NCBI RefSeq assembly: GCF_024138395.1
Contig: NZ_JAMYDU010000006.1
Span: 62,001-126,000, forward strand
Source: Pseudomonas mandelii
GTDB taxonomy: Bacteria > Pseudomonadota > Gammaproteobacteria > Pseudomonadales > Pseudomonadaceae
Direction: 5' to 3'
Length of the DNA: 64,000 nucleotides
Each line of letters opens with the position of its first letter. Position 1 is the first letter of the stretch. Under the pieces are notes generated by a model. It ran no database searches. It worked only from the letters and a program-made list of their open reading frames with translations, and was not told the origin of the DNA. A program made the position numbers and the translations under genes. Below, one piece after another: positions 17,254 to 24,738 of this stretch.

Positions 17254-19074
17254 ATGCTCGAGAGTTGGCACGTTGTATTGCGGTGTTGCGCCAGGCTACT
17301 GCTGGTCGGTGGTGCTGTCACTTACTCGGCATTGGCCCCTGCGCTCGGTTTGGGTGAGATCACCCAGCATTCGGCGTTGAATCAACCGTTCAATGCCGAC
17401 ATTGCCCTGGTGGACGTTAGTGGTCTGGAGGAGGGCGAGCTATCGGTCAGCCTGGCAACGGCGGACGAGTTCAGCCGCGCGGGCGTCGAGCGGGTGTTCT
17501 TCCTCAACGACCTGAAGTTCACACCGATCCTGCGGGGCAACCGCAGCCTGATCCGGGTAACCTCCAGTAAACCGGTCAATGAACCTTTCCTGAATTTTCT
17601 GGTGCAGCTCAATCAGCCCAACGGCCGTTTGCTGCGCGAGTACACAGTGCTGATCGATCCTCCGGGGTCACCGGGAATTGTTCCCGTCAACGACGAGCCC
17701 GCGCCGCGCCCTCAGTCTTCCGCGTTCCCGTCCGTCGAGCCAGCGGTTGCACCGTCACCTGCTGTGAAAAGAGCGACGCCCAAGGCCGAGGTCGGTAAAC
17801 CAGCTGCTGCGCCTGCCAATGATGCTGTTGCCGAACAACTGGCCGCCAGCGTGCTGCAGAACCAGCAGCTGCAAAAGACTCTCGATGAACTCAATGCCAA
17901 GCTTCAAGCTCAGGATGAGCAGATCGCCGGGCAAAAAAAGCAGGTGATCGAGCTGCAAACCCAATTGGCGGAAGTCAAACAGGCAGCAGTAGCGCCGGTC
18001 GTGCCCCAGGTGGCGGCGGCGCCGGTGCCCGTTGTAGTAGAGGAGTCAGAACCGACTCCGTGGCTGCTGATCATCGGGTTGCTGGCAGTGGTGGCGTTGG
18101 TATCGCTCGCGGTATTCATTCGCCGGCAACGACAGCAGGCTCAGGCTCAGGCTCTGGTCCAGCCCGAGCCGTTACCCGTGCTGCCGTCGCGTCATGAACC
18201 GGTGCTCAACCGCACAGCAGAACCGATCAGGCCGACGTCCCAGCCGCAACCGCTAGCCGGATCGGCCGAAGAGACTCCCGCAGGCGACGTGCTGGAAGGG
18301 GTTGGTATCTATCTGGCGTATGGCCGTTTGTCCGAGGCGGCCGGTTTGTTGCGAGACGCGTTGGTTAGGGAACCCCAGCGCACCGATCTGGCCGTGCAAC
18401 TGTTGGAAGTCCTCGGTAAACAGGGCGATGTGCAAGCTTATGACGCGCAGGAAAGCAGCCTGCGAGACGCCGGGTTCGACGCACAGCAACTTCAGGATAT
18501 CCGCGCCCGCCATCCGAAGCTGATCAGCGCCGCACCGGTGGTCGCCGCCGTGGCAGTGGCGCCGTCCACGCCTGCAATCCCTGACGTTGCACCGAGCGAT
18601 GAATTTCAGTTAAACCTCGATGACCTGTCGATGGATTCGAACTGGGACCTGATCAGCCCCTTCGAAAACTCACCGTCCAGCGCCAAACCGTCGGATGAGC
18701 AAGCGCAGGCAGACGAGCCCGGGTTCATCTCGAACCTGCACGTGTTACCCGATGTCTTCGAAATGCCCGAGGAGCCGACGCTGGATGAGCCCGAGCTTGA
18801 ATGGATCGCCGAACCTGACGCTCAATCTCTGGACGAGACCTTTCTCAACGAGTTCAGCGATGCCAGCCAGCCGCTGGAGCTTGAGCCGCTAAGTGCTGAA
18901 TTGATGGATCTTGAACCGGCGGGGCCGAGCAGCGCGGGTAAACTTGAGCAGGCCCAGACCTGCATCGATGACGGCGATCTGGACAGCGCCATCGAATTGC
19001 TTAACGAGCTGCTCAAGGAAGGCGACGAACCGCTCAAGGAAACGGCTCGGACGCTGTTGGCCGGTATTCGATAA
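17254..19074 (+). CDS. FimV-like inner-membrane protein without visible LysM
   Basis: A 606-residue protein with an N-terminal signal/anchor, a FimV/TspA-type periplasmic core (about 25-135: GEITQHSALNQPFNADIAL, FTPILRGNRSLIRVTSSKPV), a Pro/Ala linker, and a coiled coil (about 200-245). One transmembrane segment (about 265-288) leads to an acidic cytoplasmic tail ending in a FimV C-terminal TPR-like helix pair (AQTCIDDGDLDSAIELLNEL). No LysM-type motif was found, unlike full-size FimV. The start at 17254 is preferred because AAGGG lies six bases upstream; it abuts the ATG at 17248. FimV organises polar type IV pilus machinery. This shorter paralogue (PA3340-like) has no certain role. Confidence 0.8.
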   Translation: MLESWHVVLRCCARLLLVGGAVTYSALAPALGLGEITQHSALNQPFNADIALVDVSGLEEGELSVSLATADEFSRAGVERVFFLNDLKFTPILRGNRSLIRVTSSKPVNEPFLNFLVQLNQPNGRLLREYTVLIDPPGSPGIVPVNDEPAPRPQSSAFPSVEPAVAPSPAVKRATPKAEVGKPAAAPANDAVAEQLAASVLQNQQLQKTLDELNAKLQAQDEQIAGQKKQVIELQTQLAEVKQAAVAPVVPQVAAAPVPVVVEESEPTPWLLIIGLLAVVALVSLAVFIRRQRQQAQAQALVQPEPLPVLPSRHEPVLNRTAEPIRPTSQPQPLAGSAEETPAGDVLEGVGIYLAYGRLSEAAGLLRDALVREPQRTDLAVQLLEVLGKQGDVQAYDAQESSLRDAGFDAQQLQDIRARHPKLISAAPVVAAVAVAPSTPAIPDVAPSDEFQLNLDDLSMDSNWDLISPFENSPSSAKPSDEQAQADEPGFISNLHVLPDVFEMPEEPTLDEPELEWIAEPDAQSLDETFLNEFSDASQPLELEPLSAELMDLEPAGPSSAGKLEQAQTCIDDGDLDSAIELLNELLKEGDEPLKETARTLLAGIR

Positions 19075-19081
19075 ACCCTTT

Positions 19082-19174
19082 CCTGTGGGAGCGAGGCTTG
19101 CCCGCGAAGAACGATAATGCGGTTATTCTGATAAACCGCGCCGTCTGGTTCGCGGGCAAGCCTCGCCCACAGGA
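19082..19174. repeat. REP doublet, class A variant
   Basis: Inverted arms of the cctgtgggagcgaggcttgc type flank a 35-40 base spacer. The right arm lacks two bases (cctcgcccacagg). It ends 13 bases before the SelW-like start. Confidence 0.9.
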
Positions 19175-19186
19175 GTTTTACCAATC

Positions 19187-19474
19187 ATGACCGCGCGTAA
19201 ACCGGAAATCGTCATCACCTATTGCACGCAATGCCAATGGCTGTTGCGCGCCGCCTGGCTGGCCCAGGAACTGCTCAGCACCTTCGGCGACGACCTGGGC
19301 AAAGTGTCTCTGGTGCCCGGCACCGGCGGGGTTTTTCACATTTTCTGTGACGATGTGCAGCTCTGGGAGCGCAAGGCCGACGGCGGTTTCCCCGAGGCCA
19401 AGGTGCTCAAGCAGCGGGTCCGCGATCAGATCGATCCGGACCGCGACCTGGGCCACAACGATCGCACTCAGTGA
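19187..19474 (+). CDS. SelT/SelW/SelH (Rdx) family redox protein
   Basis: A 95-residue thioredoxin-like protein. The motif ITYCTQCQWLLRAAWLAQEL has the CxxC at about residues 13-16, and LVPGTGGVFHIFCDD is the conserved Rdx glycine loop. Bacterial members are cysteine homologues of mammalian selenoproteins W and T; their substrate is unknown. The 3' end overlaps the convergent EamA gene by seven bases. Confidence 0.88.
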   Translation: MTARKPEIVITYCTQCQWLLRAAWLAQELLSTFGDDLGKVSLVPGTGGVFHIFCDDVQLWERKADGGFPEAKVLKQRVRDQIDPDRDLGHNDRTQ

Positions 19475-20361
19475 GACGCGGCTTCTGCCGCCACGGCGTT
19501 TTTGCTTGAGTTGCCGGACAACCGGCTGGAAACCACGATGGCGACGATGATTAGCGCACCGCCGATCAGCATGCGCAGGGTCGGATTTTCATCGAACAAC
19601 AGCCAGGCCAGGGTGATGCCGTAAACCGGCTCCAGGGCAAACACCACTGACGCGGTCCGGGCTTTGATCACCGCGAGGCTGGCGACGAACAGGCTGTGGG
19701 CGACGCCGGTGCAGAACACCCCGAGCAGGCCGATCCATAACCAGTCGATGGCGCGCACTTCGCTCAACTGCGGCACCGCCACCGGCAGCAGGCAGATCGC
19801 AACCACCACGTTCTGACACAGTGCCGCCTGCACTGGCGGGATTTGTCCGGAGCTGGCGCGGTTGGTCAGGGACAGCAGGGCGAACAACAAGCCGGAAGCC
19901 ACTGCCCACAGAAGGCCAGTGGTGGCGCCGCTGGCCAGATCGAAGTCCGGTGTGACCAGCACCAAGCCAATGCTGACCAGCACCACCAGCAGGATTTCGT
20001 TGGCGCGGATGCGCTCGCGGAAGATCAGCCCTTCGAGGATCACGGTAAACGCCGGGAAACTGGCAAAACCCAGGGTTGCGATCGCCACCCCGGCCACCTT
20101 CACCGCGATGAAGAAACTTACCCAGTGCCCGGTCAGCAGCAAGCCGCTGAGCAGCAGGCGGCGCAGGTCCGTGGCGTCGAGTTTGTGCCAACGGGTATTG
20201 CTGGCGAATCGTGCGAAAAACGTCAATGCGAGGACGGCAAACGCGGCACGGCCGAACACGATGATGGCCGGCGAGGCGGCGGCGAGTTTGCCGAATACGC
20301 CAGTCAGGCCGAACATCAGTGCGCCGATATGCAGAGCGCCAAGGGCGGTACGGGGAGTCAT
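19468..20361 (-). CDS. EamA (DMT) family transporter
   Basis: A 297-residue membrane protein with about ten hydrophobic segments arranged as two EamA repeats. The first covers about residues 8-135, ending GFASFPAFTVILEGLIFRER. The second covers about 150-280, with ALEPVYGITLAWLLFDENP. The RER/DENP motifs near the ends of both halves are typical of drug/metabolite transporters. Substrate unknown, probably amino-acid-like or another metabolite. The ATG at 20361 begins the first membrane helix; the frame upstream runs through REP sequence. An AraC-family gene lies upstream on the same strand and may control it. Confidence 0.88.
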   Translation of the reverse strand: MTPRTALGALHIGALMFGLTGVFGKLAAASPAIIVFGRAAFAVLALTFFARFASNTRWHKLDATDLRRLLLSGLLLTGHWVSFFIAVKVAGVAIATLGFASFPAFTVILEGLIFRERIRANEILLVVLVSIGLVLVTPDFDLASGATTGLLWAVASGLLFALLSLTNRASSGQIPPVQAALCQNVVVAICLLPVAVPQLSEVRAIDWLWIGLLGVFCTGVAHSLFVASLAVIKARTASVVFALEPVYGITLAWLLFDENPTLRMLIGGALIIVAIVVSSRLSGNSSKNAVAAEAASH

Positions 20362-20411
20362 TGCAATCCTTGATAAGCGTATCGAATCTGGCCGACAACA
20401 CCGTCGGCCGT

Positions 20412-20482
20412 TGTAGGAGCTGCCGAAGGCTGCGATCTGTTGATCTTGATCTTCGTCGATCCCGAAAAGATCGCAGCCTCCT
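20412..20482. repeat. REP class C, right arm interrupted
   Basis: The left arm (tgtaggagctgccgaaggct) pairs with aaaagatcgcagcc at about 20465-20479. The outer part of the right arm is missing and a class B element begins there instead. Compare the intact class C element at 34857-34957. Confidence 0.8.
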
Positions 20483-20613
20483 GTAGCAGCTGGCGAAGCC
20501 TGCGTTCGAGCGCGAAGCGGTCGTAAAACCAGTGCATGCGGAGTATCAGGCAAACTACATTGTTCCGACTGCGACCGCTTCGCGCTCGAACGCAGGCTTC
20601 GCCAGCTGCTACA
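20483..20613. repeat. REP doublet, class B
   Basis: Inverted arms gtagcagctggcgaagcctg and its reverse complement enclose about 50 bases. It directly abuts the truncated class C element at 20412-20482. Confidence 0.9.
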
Positions 20614-20656
20614 TTTAATCGCGCAACGCTTGGTTATGTCTGTCGCCAGACTCGCG

Positions 20657-21427
20657 TCATTTGTCGCCAGCCTCGCGGCGCAATTTACCGGGTGAGGCTC
20701 CGAACTCACGCAGCACCGCCGCGGCGAATGCACTCTGCGAGCTGTAACCCACCCGACAGGCGATCTCGCCGATGGGCAGCGCTGAATCGCGCAACAAGCG
20801 CACGGCAATGTGCAGCCGACGACTGCGAATGTAGTCCATCGGCGTTTGCCCGCATTCAGCCACGAACCGCGCATGCAACCGAGCGCTGGACAGGCCGGCA
20901 ATACGCGCCAGATCGGCGACTTGCAGCGGATAGGCCGCGTATTGATCGATGTGCGCATTCAGCGCAGCATAAGGCAGACGCCGCCCGCCCACGCTGTCGG
21001 GTTTGGCGTTGTTCAGGCTCGCCAGCAACAGCACCGCGCCTTGCTGGGCAATCAGCGGATCACTGATCTGACTGCCCGCCAGCCAACTCACCAGTTGGCT
21101 TTGCCCGGCGTCCAGCGACAGGCGCCCGGCATTGTCGAGCAAGCGGCGACTGGCCTCGGCGTGATCGCCAAGGGACTGCGAAACCCACTGGTCGCTCGGC
21201 ACATCCAGCACCAGGCAACGACTGCCATGGGCGCTGTCGCAGGCATGATGCGCGCCCGACGGCACTACCACGAAACTCTGCTGCACCACCTGACTGCCTT
21301 GCCCCTCGACCTCGAAGTCCAGCGCGCCCGACAACCCGAACACCAGTTGCGCGTGGTCGTGGCTATGGACGATCAGGTCGTGGGTGTACTGGCGTAACGT
21401 GAGGATCGGTCTCATCGCAGGTCTCAT
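20657..21427 (-). CDS. AraC-family transcriptional regulator
   Basis: A 256-residue regulator. The N-terminal cupin-like ligand domain has VHSHDHAQLVFGLSGALDFE and VVPSGAHHACDS. The C-terminal double helix-turn-helix (about 160-250) reads QVADLARIAGLSSARLHARF and SALPIGEIACRVGYSSQSAF followed by FREFGASP-like residues. The histidine pairs in the cupin (HSHDH) could bind metal or a ligand. A second ATG at 21415 is possible. It lies upstream of the EamA transporter on the same strand, a common regulator-target pairing. It diverges from the PHO-box-controlled phosphoesterase. Confidence 0.88.
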   Translation of the reverse strand: MRPAMRPILTLRQYTHDLIVHSHDHAQLVFGLSGALDFEVEGQGSQVVQQSFVVVPSGAHHACDSAHGSRCLVLDVPSDQWVSQSLGDHAEASRRLLDNAGRLSLDAGQSQLVSWLAGSQISDPLIAQQGAVLLLASLNNAKPDSVGGRRLPYAALNAHIDQYAAYPLQVADLARIAGLSSARLHARFVAECGQTPMDYIRSRRLHIAVRLLRDSALPIGEIACRVGYSSQSAFAAAVLREFGASPGKLRREAGDK

Positions 21428-21480
21428 GGCGATTTTGATGAGGGAGGCGCCAGTCTACACCGAGGGCGCGCAGGCGCGCG

Positions 21481-21509
21481 TTGTCACAGGACTGACTTGC
21501 GATTGTCAT
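21481..21509 (+). promoter_or_regulatory. PHO box, three 11-base units
   Basis: TTGTCAC at 21481, CTGACTT at 21492 and TTGTCAT at 21503 are direct 7-base repeats at exactly 11-base spacing. This is the PhoB-binding geometry (CTGTCAT-N4 units). The outer units match the consensus at five or six of seven positions and the middle one at five. The box ends 54 bases before the downstream ATG, where PhoB would activate transcription. Confidence 0.7.
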
Positions 21510-21563
21510 GGGCAATTAACCCGACCGGCGCAAGCTTGCCAAAACTTGTCCTGAGGGTTGTCC

Positions 21564-22379
21564 ATGACCAGCGCCGAGCTCGCCAAACCCAGCCGTAAGC
21601 AACGTGTGCGGACCTTGTGGATTTCCGATGTGCATTTGGGCACCCGGGACTGCCAGGCCGAACACCTGTCGCAATTTCTCAAGGGCTACCACGCGGACAA
21701 GGTCTATCTGGTCGGCGACATCATCGACGGCTGGAAACTGCGCAGCGGCATGTATTGGCCGCAAGCGCATACCAATGTAATTCGTCGCCTGCTGACCATG
21801 AGCAAGCGTGGCACGGAAGTGATCTACGTCACCGGCAACCATGACGAATTCCTGCGCCGTTATTCGAAGCTGATTTTGGGCAATATCCAGTTGGTGGATG
21901 AAGCCGTGCACGTGACCGCCGATGGCCGTCATCTGCTGGTGATTCACGGCGATCAGTTCGACGTGATCACCCGTTACCATCGCTGGTTGGCGTTTCTCGG
22001 CGACTCGGCCTACGAATTCACCCTGACGCTCAACCGCTGGCTCAACCATTGGCGTGCCCGTTATGGCTACGGCTACTGGTCGCTGTCGGCGTACCTCAAG
22101 CATAAGGTCAAAACCGCCGTCAGCTTCATCAGCGATTTTGAAGAAGCCATCGCCCACGAATGCGTCAAACGCGAGTTGCACGGGGTGGTGTGCGGGCACA
22201 TTCACCATGCCGAGATTCGCAAGGTCGGCGGGGTGGATTACCTCAATTGCGGGGATTGGGTTGAGTCGTGCACTGCACTGATCGAGCATTGGGATGGGTC
22301 GATCGAGTTGTATCGATTGGCCGATGCTCAGGCGCGAGAGGCCGAGTTGAAAGCGGTGAAGGTCGCGGAGCCGGCTTAA
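21564..22379 (+). CDS. plcP: Metallophosphoesterase, PlcP-like (annotated in relatives as UDP-diacylglucosamine diphosphatase)
   Basis: A 271-residue calcineurin-like phosphoesterase with the full metal-ligand series: LWISDVHLGTRD, LVGDIIDGW, YVTGNHDEFLRR, VIHGDQFD and VVCGHIHHAEI. Two groups share this architecture: LpxH-like UDP-2,3-diacylglucosamine hydrolases and PlcP, the phospholipase C that removes phosphate from membrane phospholipids during phosphate starvation. The PHO box just upstream favours PlcP, which would feed diacylglycerol to phosphorus-free lipid synthesis. The usual partner glycosyltransferase Agt is not adjacent. The ATG at 21564 was chosen over a TTG two codons earlier. 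Confidence 0.75.
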   Translation: MTSAELAKPSRKQRVRTLWISDVHLGTRDCQAEHLSQFLKGYHADKVYLVGDIIDGWKLRSGMYWPQAHTNVIRRLLTMSKRGTEVIYVTGNHDEFLRRYSKLILGNIQLVDEAVHVTADGRHLLVIHGDQFDVITRYHRWLAFLGDSAYEFTLTLNRWLNHWRARYGYGYWSLSAYLKHKVKTAVSFISDFEEAIAHECVKRELHGVVCGHIHHAEIRKVGGVDYLNCGDWVESCTALIEHWDGSIELYRLADAQAREAELKAVKVAEPA

Positions 22380-22401
22380 AAATCAGGTGTATTGGCCGAC
22401 C

Positions 22402-22495
22402 CCATCGCGGGCAAGCCCGCTCCCACAGGGTTGTGGTGGTGCACAACTTTTTTGAACACTGCAAAAACCTGTGGGAGCGGGCTTGCCCGCGATGG
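22402..22495. repeat. REP doublet, class A variant
   Basis: Inverted arms ccatcgcgggcaagcccgct and agcgggcttgcccgcgatgg with the poly-T-containing spacer acttttttgaac between them. Lies between the convergent plcP-like and HD-domain genes and could serve as a shared transcript end. Confidence 0.9.
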
Positions 22496-22521
22496 ACCGC
22501 GAAGCGGTCTCCTGTGACCTA

Positions 22522-23112
22522 TCAGGCCGGCGAATGCTCTTCCATCGCCGCCTTGTAAATCGAATTCTTCGGCTGTGCAAACAGCCGCTCCACCATCGGT
22601 TCGAAGAAGCTCAGCGGCAGCGTGTCGTACGCCGGATCAAACGCCGCCGCATCGTACCGGGCGCAAAATTCGATGGTCGCCTGATACTGCGGATGACGGC
22701 TGAATTGCTCGCGCAAATGCCGATCCATGCCCAGGTGATGAAAGAAGTAATAGCCCTGGAAAATCCCGTGCTTCTCCACCATCCACAGGTTCTCGGCGCT
22801 GACGAACGGCTTGAGGATCGCTGCGGCGATGTCCGGGTGATTGTAGGAGCCCAGTGTGTCGCCGATGTCATGGAGCAGGGCGCAGACCACGTACTCTTCA
22901 TCGCGACCATCGCGCCACGCGCGGCTGGCGGTTTGCAGGGAGTGGGTCAGACGATCCACCGGGAAACCGCCGAAATCCCCCTCCAGTAACTTCAGGTGCG
23001 CCACGATCCGTTTGGGCAATTGCCGGGCATAGGCACTGAAATCTGCGGCGATGATCGCCCAGTCTTCCTGCGTGCCGTCCTGCATATGAGTAAAACGGGC
23101 GTGGGCATTCAT
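22522..23112 (-). CDS. HD-domain protein (hydrolase or PhnZ-like oxygenase family)
   Basis: A 196-residue helical protein with an HD metal site: RLTHSLQTASRAWRDG (His), CALLHDIGDTLG (His-Asp), MVEKHGIFQGYYFFHHLG (further His) and FCARYDAAAFDP (late Asp). HSLQ followed by LLHDIG resembles both nucleotide phosphohydrolases and the mixed-valence di-iron oxygenases PhnZ/TmpB. The usual HDIGH reads HDIGD here, so one ligand may differ. The gene lies downstream of a DUF962 protein on the same strand. The reaction cannot be fixed from sequence alone. Confidence 0.75.
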   Translation of the reverse strand: MNAHARFTHMQDGTQEDWAIIAADFSAYARQLPKRIVAHLKLLEGDFGGFPVDRLTHSLQTASRAWRDGRDEEYVVCALLHDIGDTLGSYNHPDIAAAILKPFVSAENLWMVEKHGIFQGYYFFHHLGMDRHLREQFSRHPQYQATIEFCARYDAAAFDPAYDTLPLSFFEPMVERLFAQPKNSIYKAAMEEHSPA

Positions 23113-23206
23113 CGGCTATCCTCTTGTTCTGATCGAAAGGGATGTGTTGAGTGTAGAACCTGGATCCAGCATTGGCTGCACAAGACGCTTTTGGGGCCCA
23201 TGGAGC

Positions 23207-23518
23207 CTAGAACGCCACGCGACCCAGAATCATGTCGCGGTACATGACGAAATCGCCGAGCAGGCTGTAAAGAGGATGCTGGAAGGTGGCAGGGCGATTC
23301 TTCTCGAAGAAGAAATGCCCGACCCAGGCGAAGCTGTAACCGGCCAGCGGCAGGGCCAGCAACATCCACCACGCGCCGTTGCCGATGGTCAGCGCCAGAA
23401 TGAAAATAACCAGGGAGGTACCGACAAAGTGCAATCGTCGACAGGTGCTGTTGCGATGTTCGCTGAGGTAATACGGGTAAAACTCAGCGAAGCTGTTGAA
23501 ACGCTTGATGTTTTCCAC
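23207..23518 (-). CDS. DUF962 (Mpo1-like) membrane protein
   Basis: About 103 residues from a GTG at 23518. An upstream ATG at 23599 would add 27 residues not typical of the family. FAEFYPYYLSEHRNSTCRRLHFVG is followed by two hydrophobic segments and SFAWVGHFFFEKNRPATF. The conserved histidines in EHRN, RRLHFVG and GHFFFEKN match DUF962. The yeast member Mpo1 is an Fe2+-dependent dioxygenase that shortens 2-hydroxy fatty acids by one carbon. The bacterial role is unproven. Followed 94 bases later by the HD-domain gene. Confidence 0.8.
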   Translation of the reverse strand: MENIKRFNSFAEFYPYYLSEHRNSTCRRLHFVGTSLVIFILALTIGNGAWWMLLALPLAGYSFAWVGHFFFEKNRPATFQHPLYSLLGDFVMYRDMILGRVAF

Positions 23519-23676
23519 GACTGCGATCTCTGTGGTGGTTGGGCAGGCGACAAGCTGTCCTGCGGGTAGCCTATTTAAGTCTAGAGTGATCATTAGCATC
23601 AGCCAGTGACAATGGGCGCCACTTTAGTATCCTTCGGAATTGGGTCGTGGCATGCGGCCATCACGTAGTAAACGCC

Positions 23677-24738
23677 ATGAGCGAACGAACGACTTCTGCA
23701 AGCTGGGCGATGGGGATTGTCAAAGCACTGGAAATGGACGGCCTGGATTGCCGGGTTCTGTTCAAGCAGCTAGGGCTCGACTATGCGGCACTGGATGATC
23801 CGGATGCGCGCTTCCCGCAAGATTCCATGACGCGGCTCTGGCAGCGCGCGGTCGAGCTGTCCGGTAACCCGGCGATCGGCCTGAACATGGGCAAGGTGGT
23901 GCGACCGGCGTCCTTTCATGTCGCCGGTTATGCCTTGATGTCTAGCCAGACCCTGGCTGAAGGCTTTCAACGTCTGGTGCGTTATCAGCGAATCATCGCC
24001 GAAAGTGCCGACTTGAGTTTCCGATTGCTGGATGAGGGTTACGCGCTGATTCTGACGGTGCATGGCGACCACCTGCCGCCGACCCGACAGAGTGCCGAAG
24101 CATCAATGGCCTGCGCCCTGGCACTTTGCGGCTGGCTGACCGGCCGCGTGCTCCAGCCGCGCAAAGTCTTGCTGCAAGGCGACGACCCCGTTGATCTTGA
24201 ACCCTATAAACAAGCTTTCCATGCCCCGTTGATGTTCAACGCGCCTTATGACGCCTTGATCTTCGAGCGCGCCGACATGGAGGCACCGCTGCCCACTGCC
24301 AATGAGGCCATGGCGCGGTTGCACGACCGGTTTGCCGGCGAATACCTGGCGCGGTTTTCCGAGACCCGCGTGACTCACAAGGCGCGCCAGGTGTTATGCC
24401 GTCTGCTGCCCCAAGGCGAACCCAAACGCGATGCGGTGGCCCAGACGCTGCACTTGTCGCAACGCACCTTGCAGCGCCGCTTGCAGGAAGAGGGCACGAG
24501 TTTTCAGACGTTGCTGGATGACACCCGACGTGAACTGGCCGAGCAATACCTGGCGCAACCGAATATGACCCTGCTGGAAATTGCCTACCTGCTGGGGTTT
24601 GCCGATCCGAGCAACTTCTTTCGCGCCTTCCGCCGCTGGTTCGATTCCACCCCCGGCGAATACCGGACGCGGTTGATGGAAGCGCCCATGCCGATCAGTG
24701 ACGCCAGAACGCCGGGATACACAGAACAAACACCGTAA
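23677..24738 (+). CDS. oruR: AraC-family regulator, OruR-like
   Basis: A 353-residue regulator: N-terminal arabinose-binding-like domain (about 15-200, MGIVKALEMDGLDCR, SFHVAGYALMSSQTL) and C-terminal AraC HTH (about 250-340, LHLSQRTLQRRLQEEGTSF, LLEIAYLLGFADPSNFFRAF). The N-terminal sequence closely resembles what I recall of P. aeruginosa OruR, the ornithine-utilisation regulator; the symbol rests on that recall. The start at 23677 is preferred over an upstream frame. The last 44 bases overlap the end of the convergent trkH, so the two transcripts must collide or share a 3' region. Confidence 0.8.
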   Translation: MSERTTSASWAMGIVKALEMDGLDCRVLFKQLGLDYAALDDPDARFPQDSMTRLWQRAVELSGNPAIGLNMGKVVRPASFHVAGYALMSSQTLAEGFQRLVRYQRIIAESADLSFRLLDEGYALILTVHGDHLPPTRQSAEASMACALALCGWLTGRVLQPRKVLLQGDDPVDLEPYKQAFHAPLMFNAPYDALIFERADMEAPLPTANEAMARLHDRFAGEYLARFSETRVTHKARQVLCRLLPQGEPKRDAVAQTLHLSQRTLQRRLQEEGTSFQTLLDDTRRELAEQYLAQPNMTLLEIAYLLGFADPSNFFRAFRRWFDSTPGEYRTRLMEAPMPISDARTPGYTEQTP

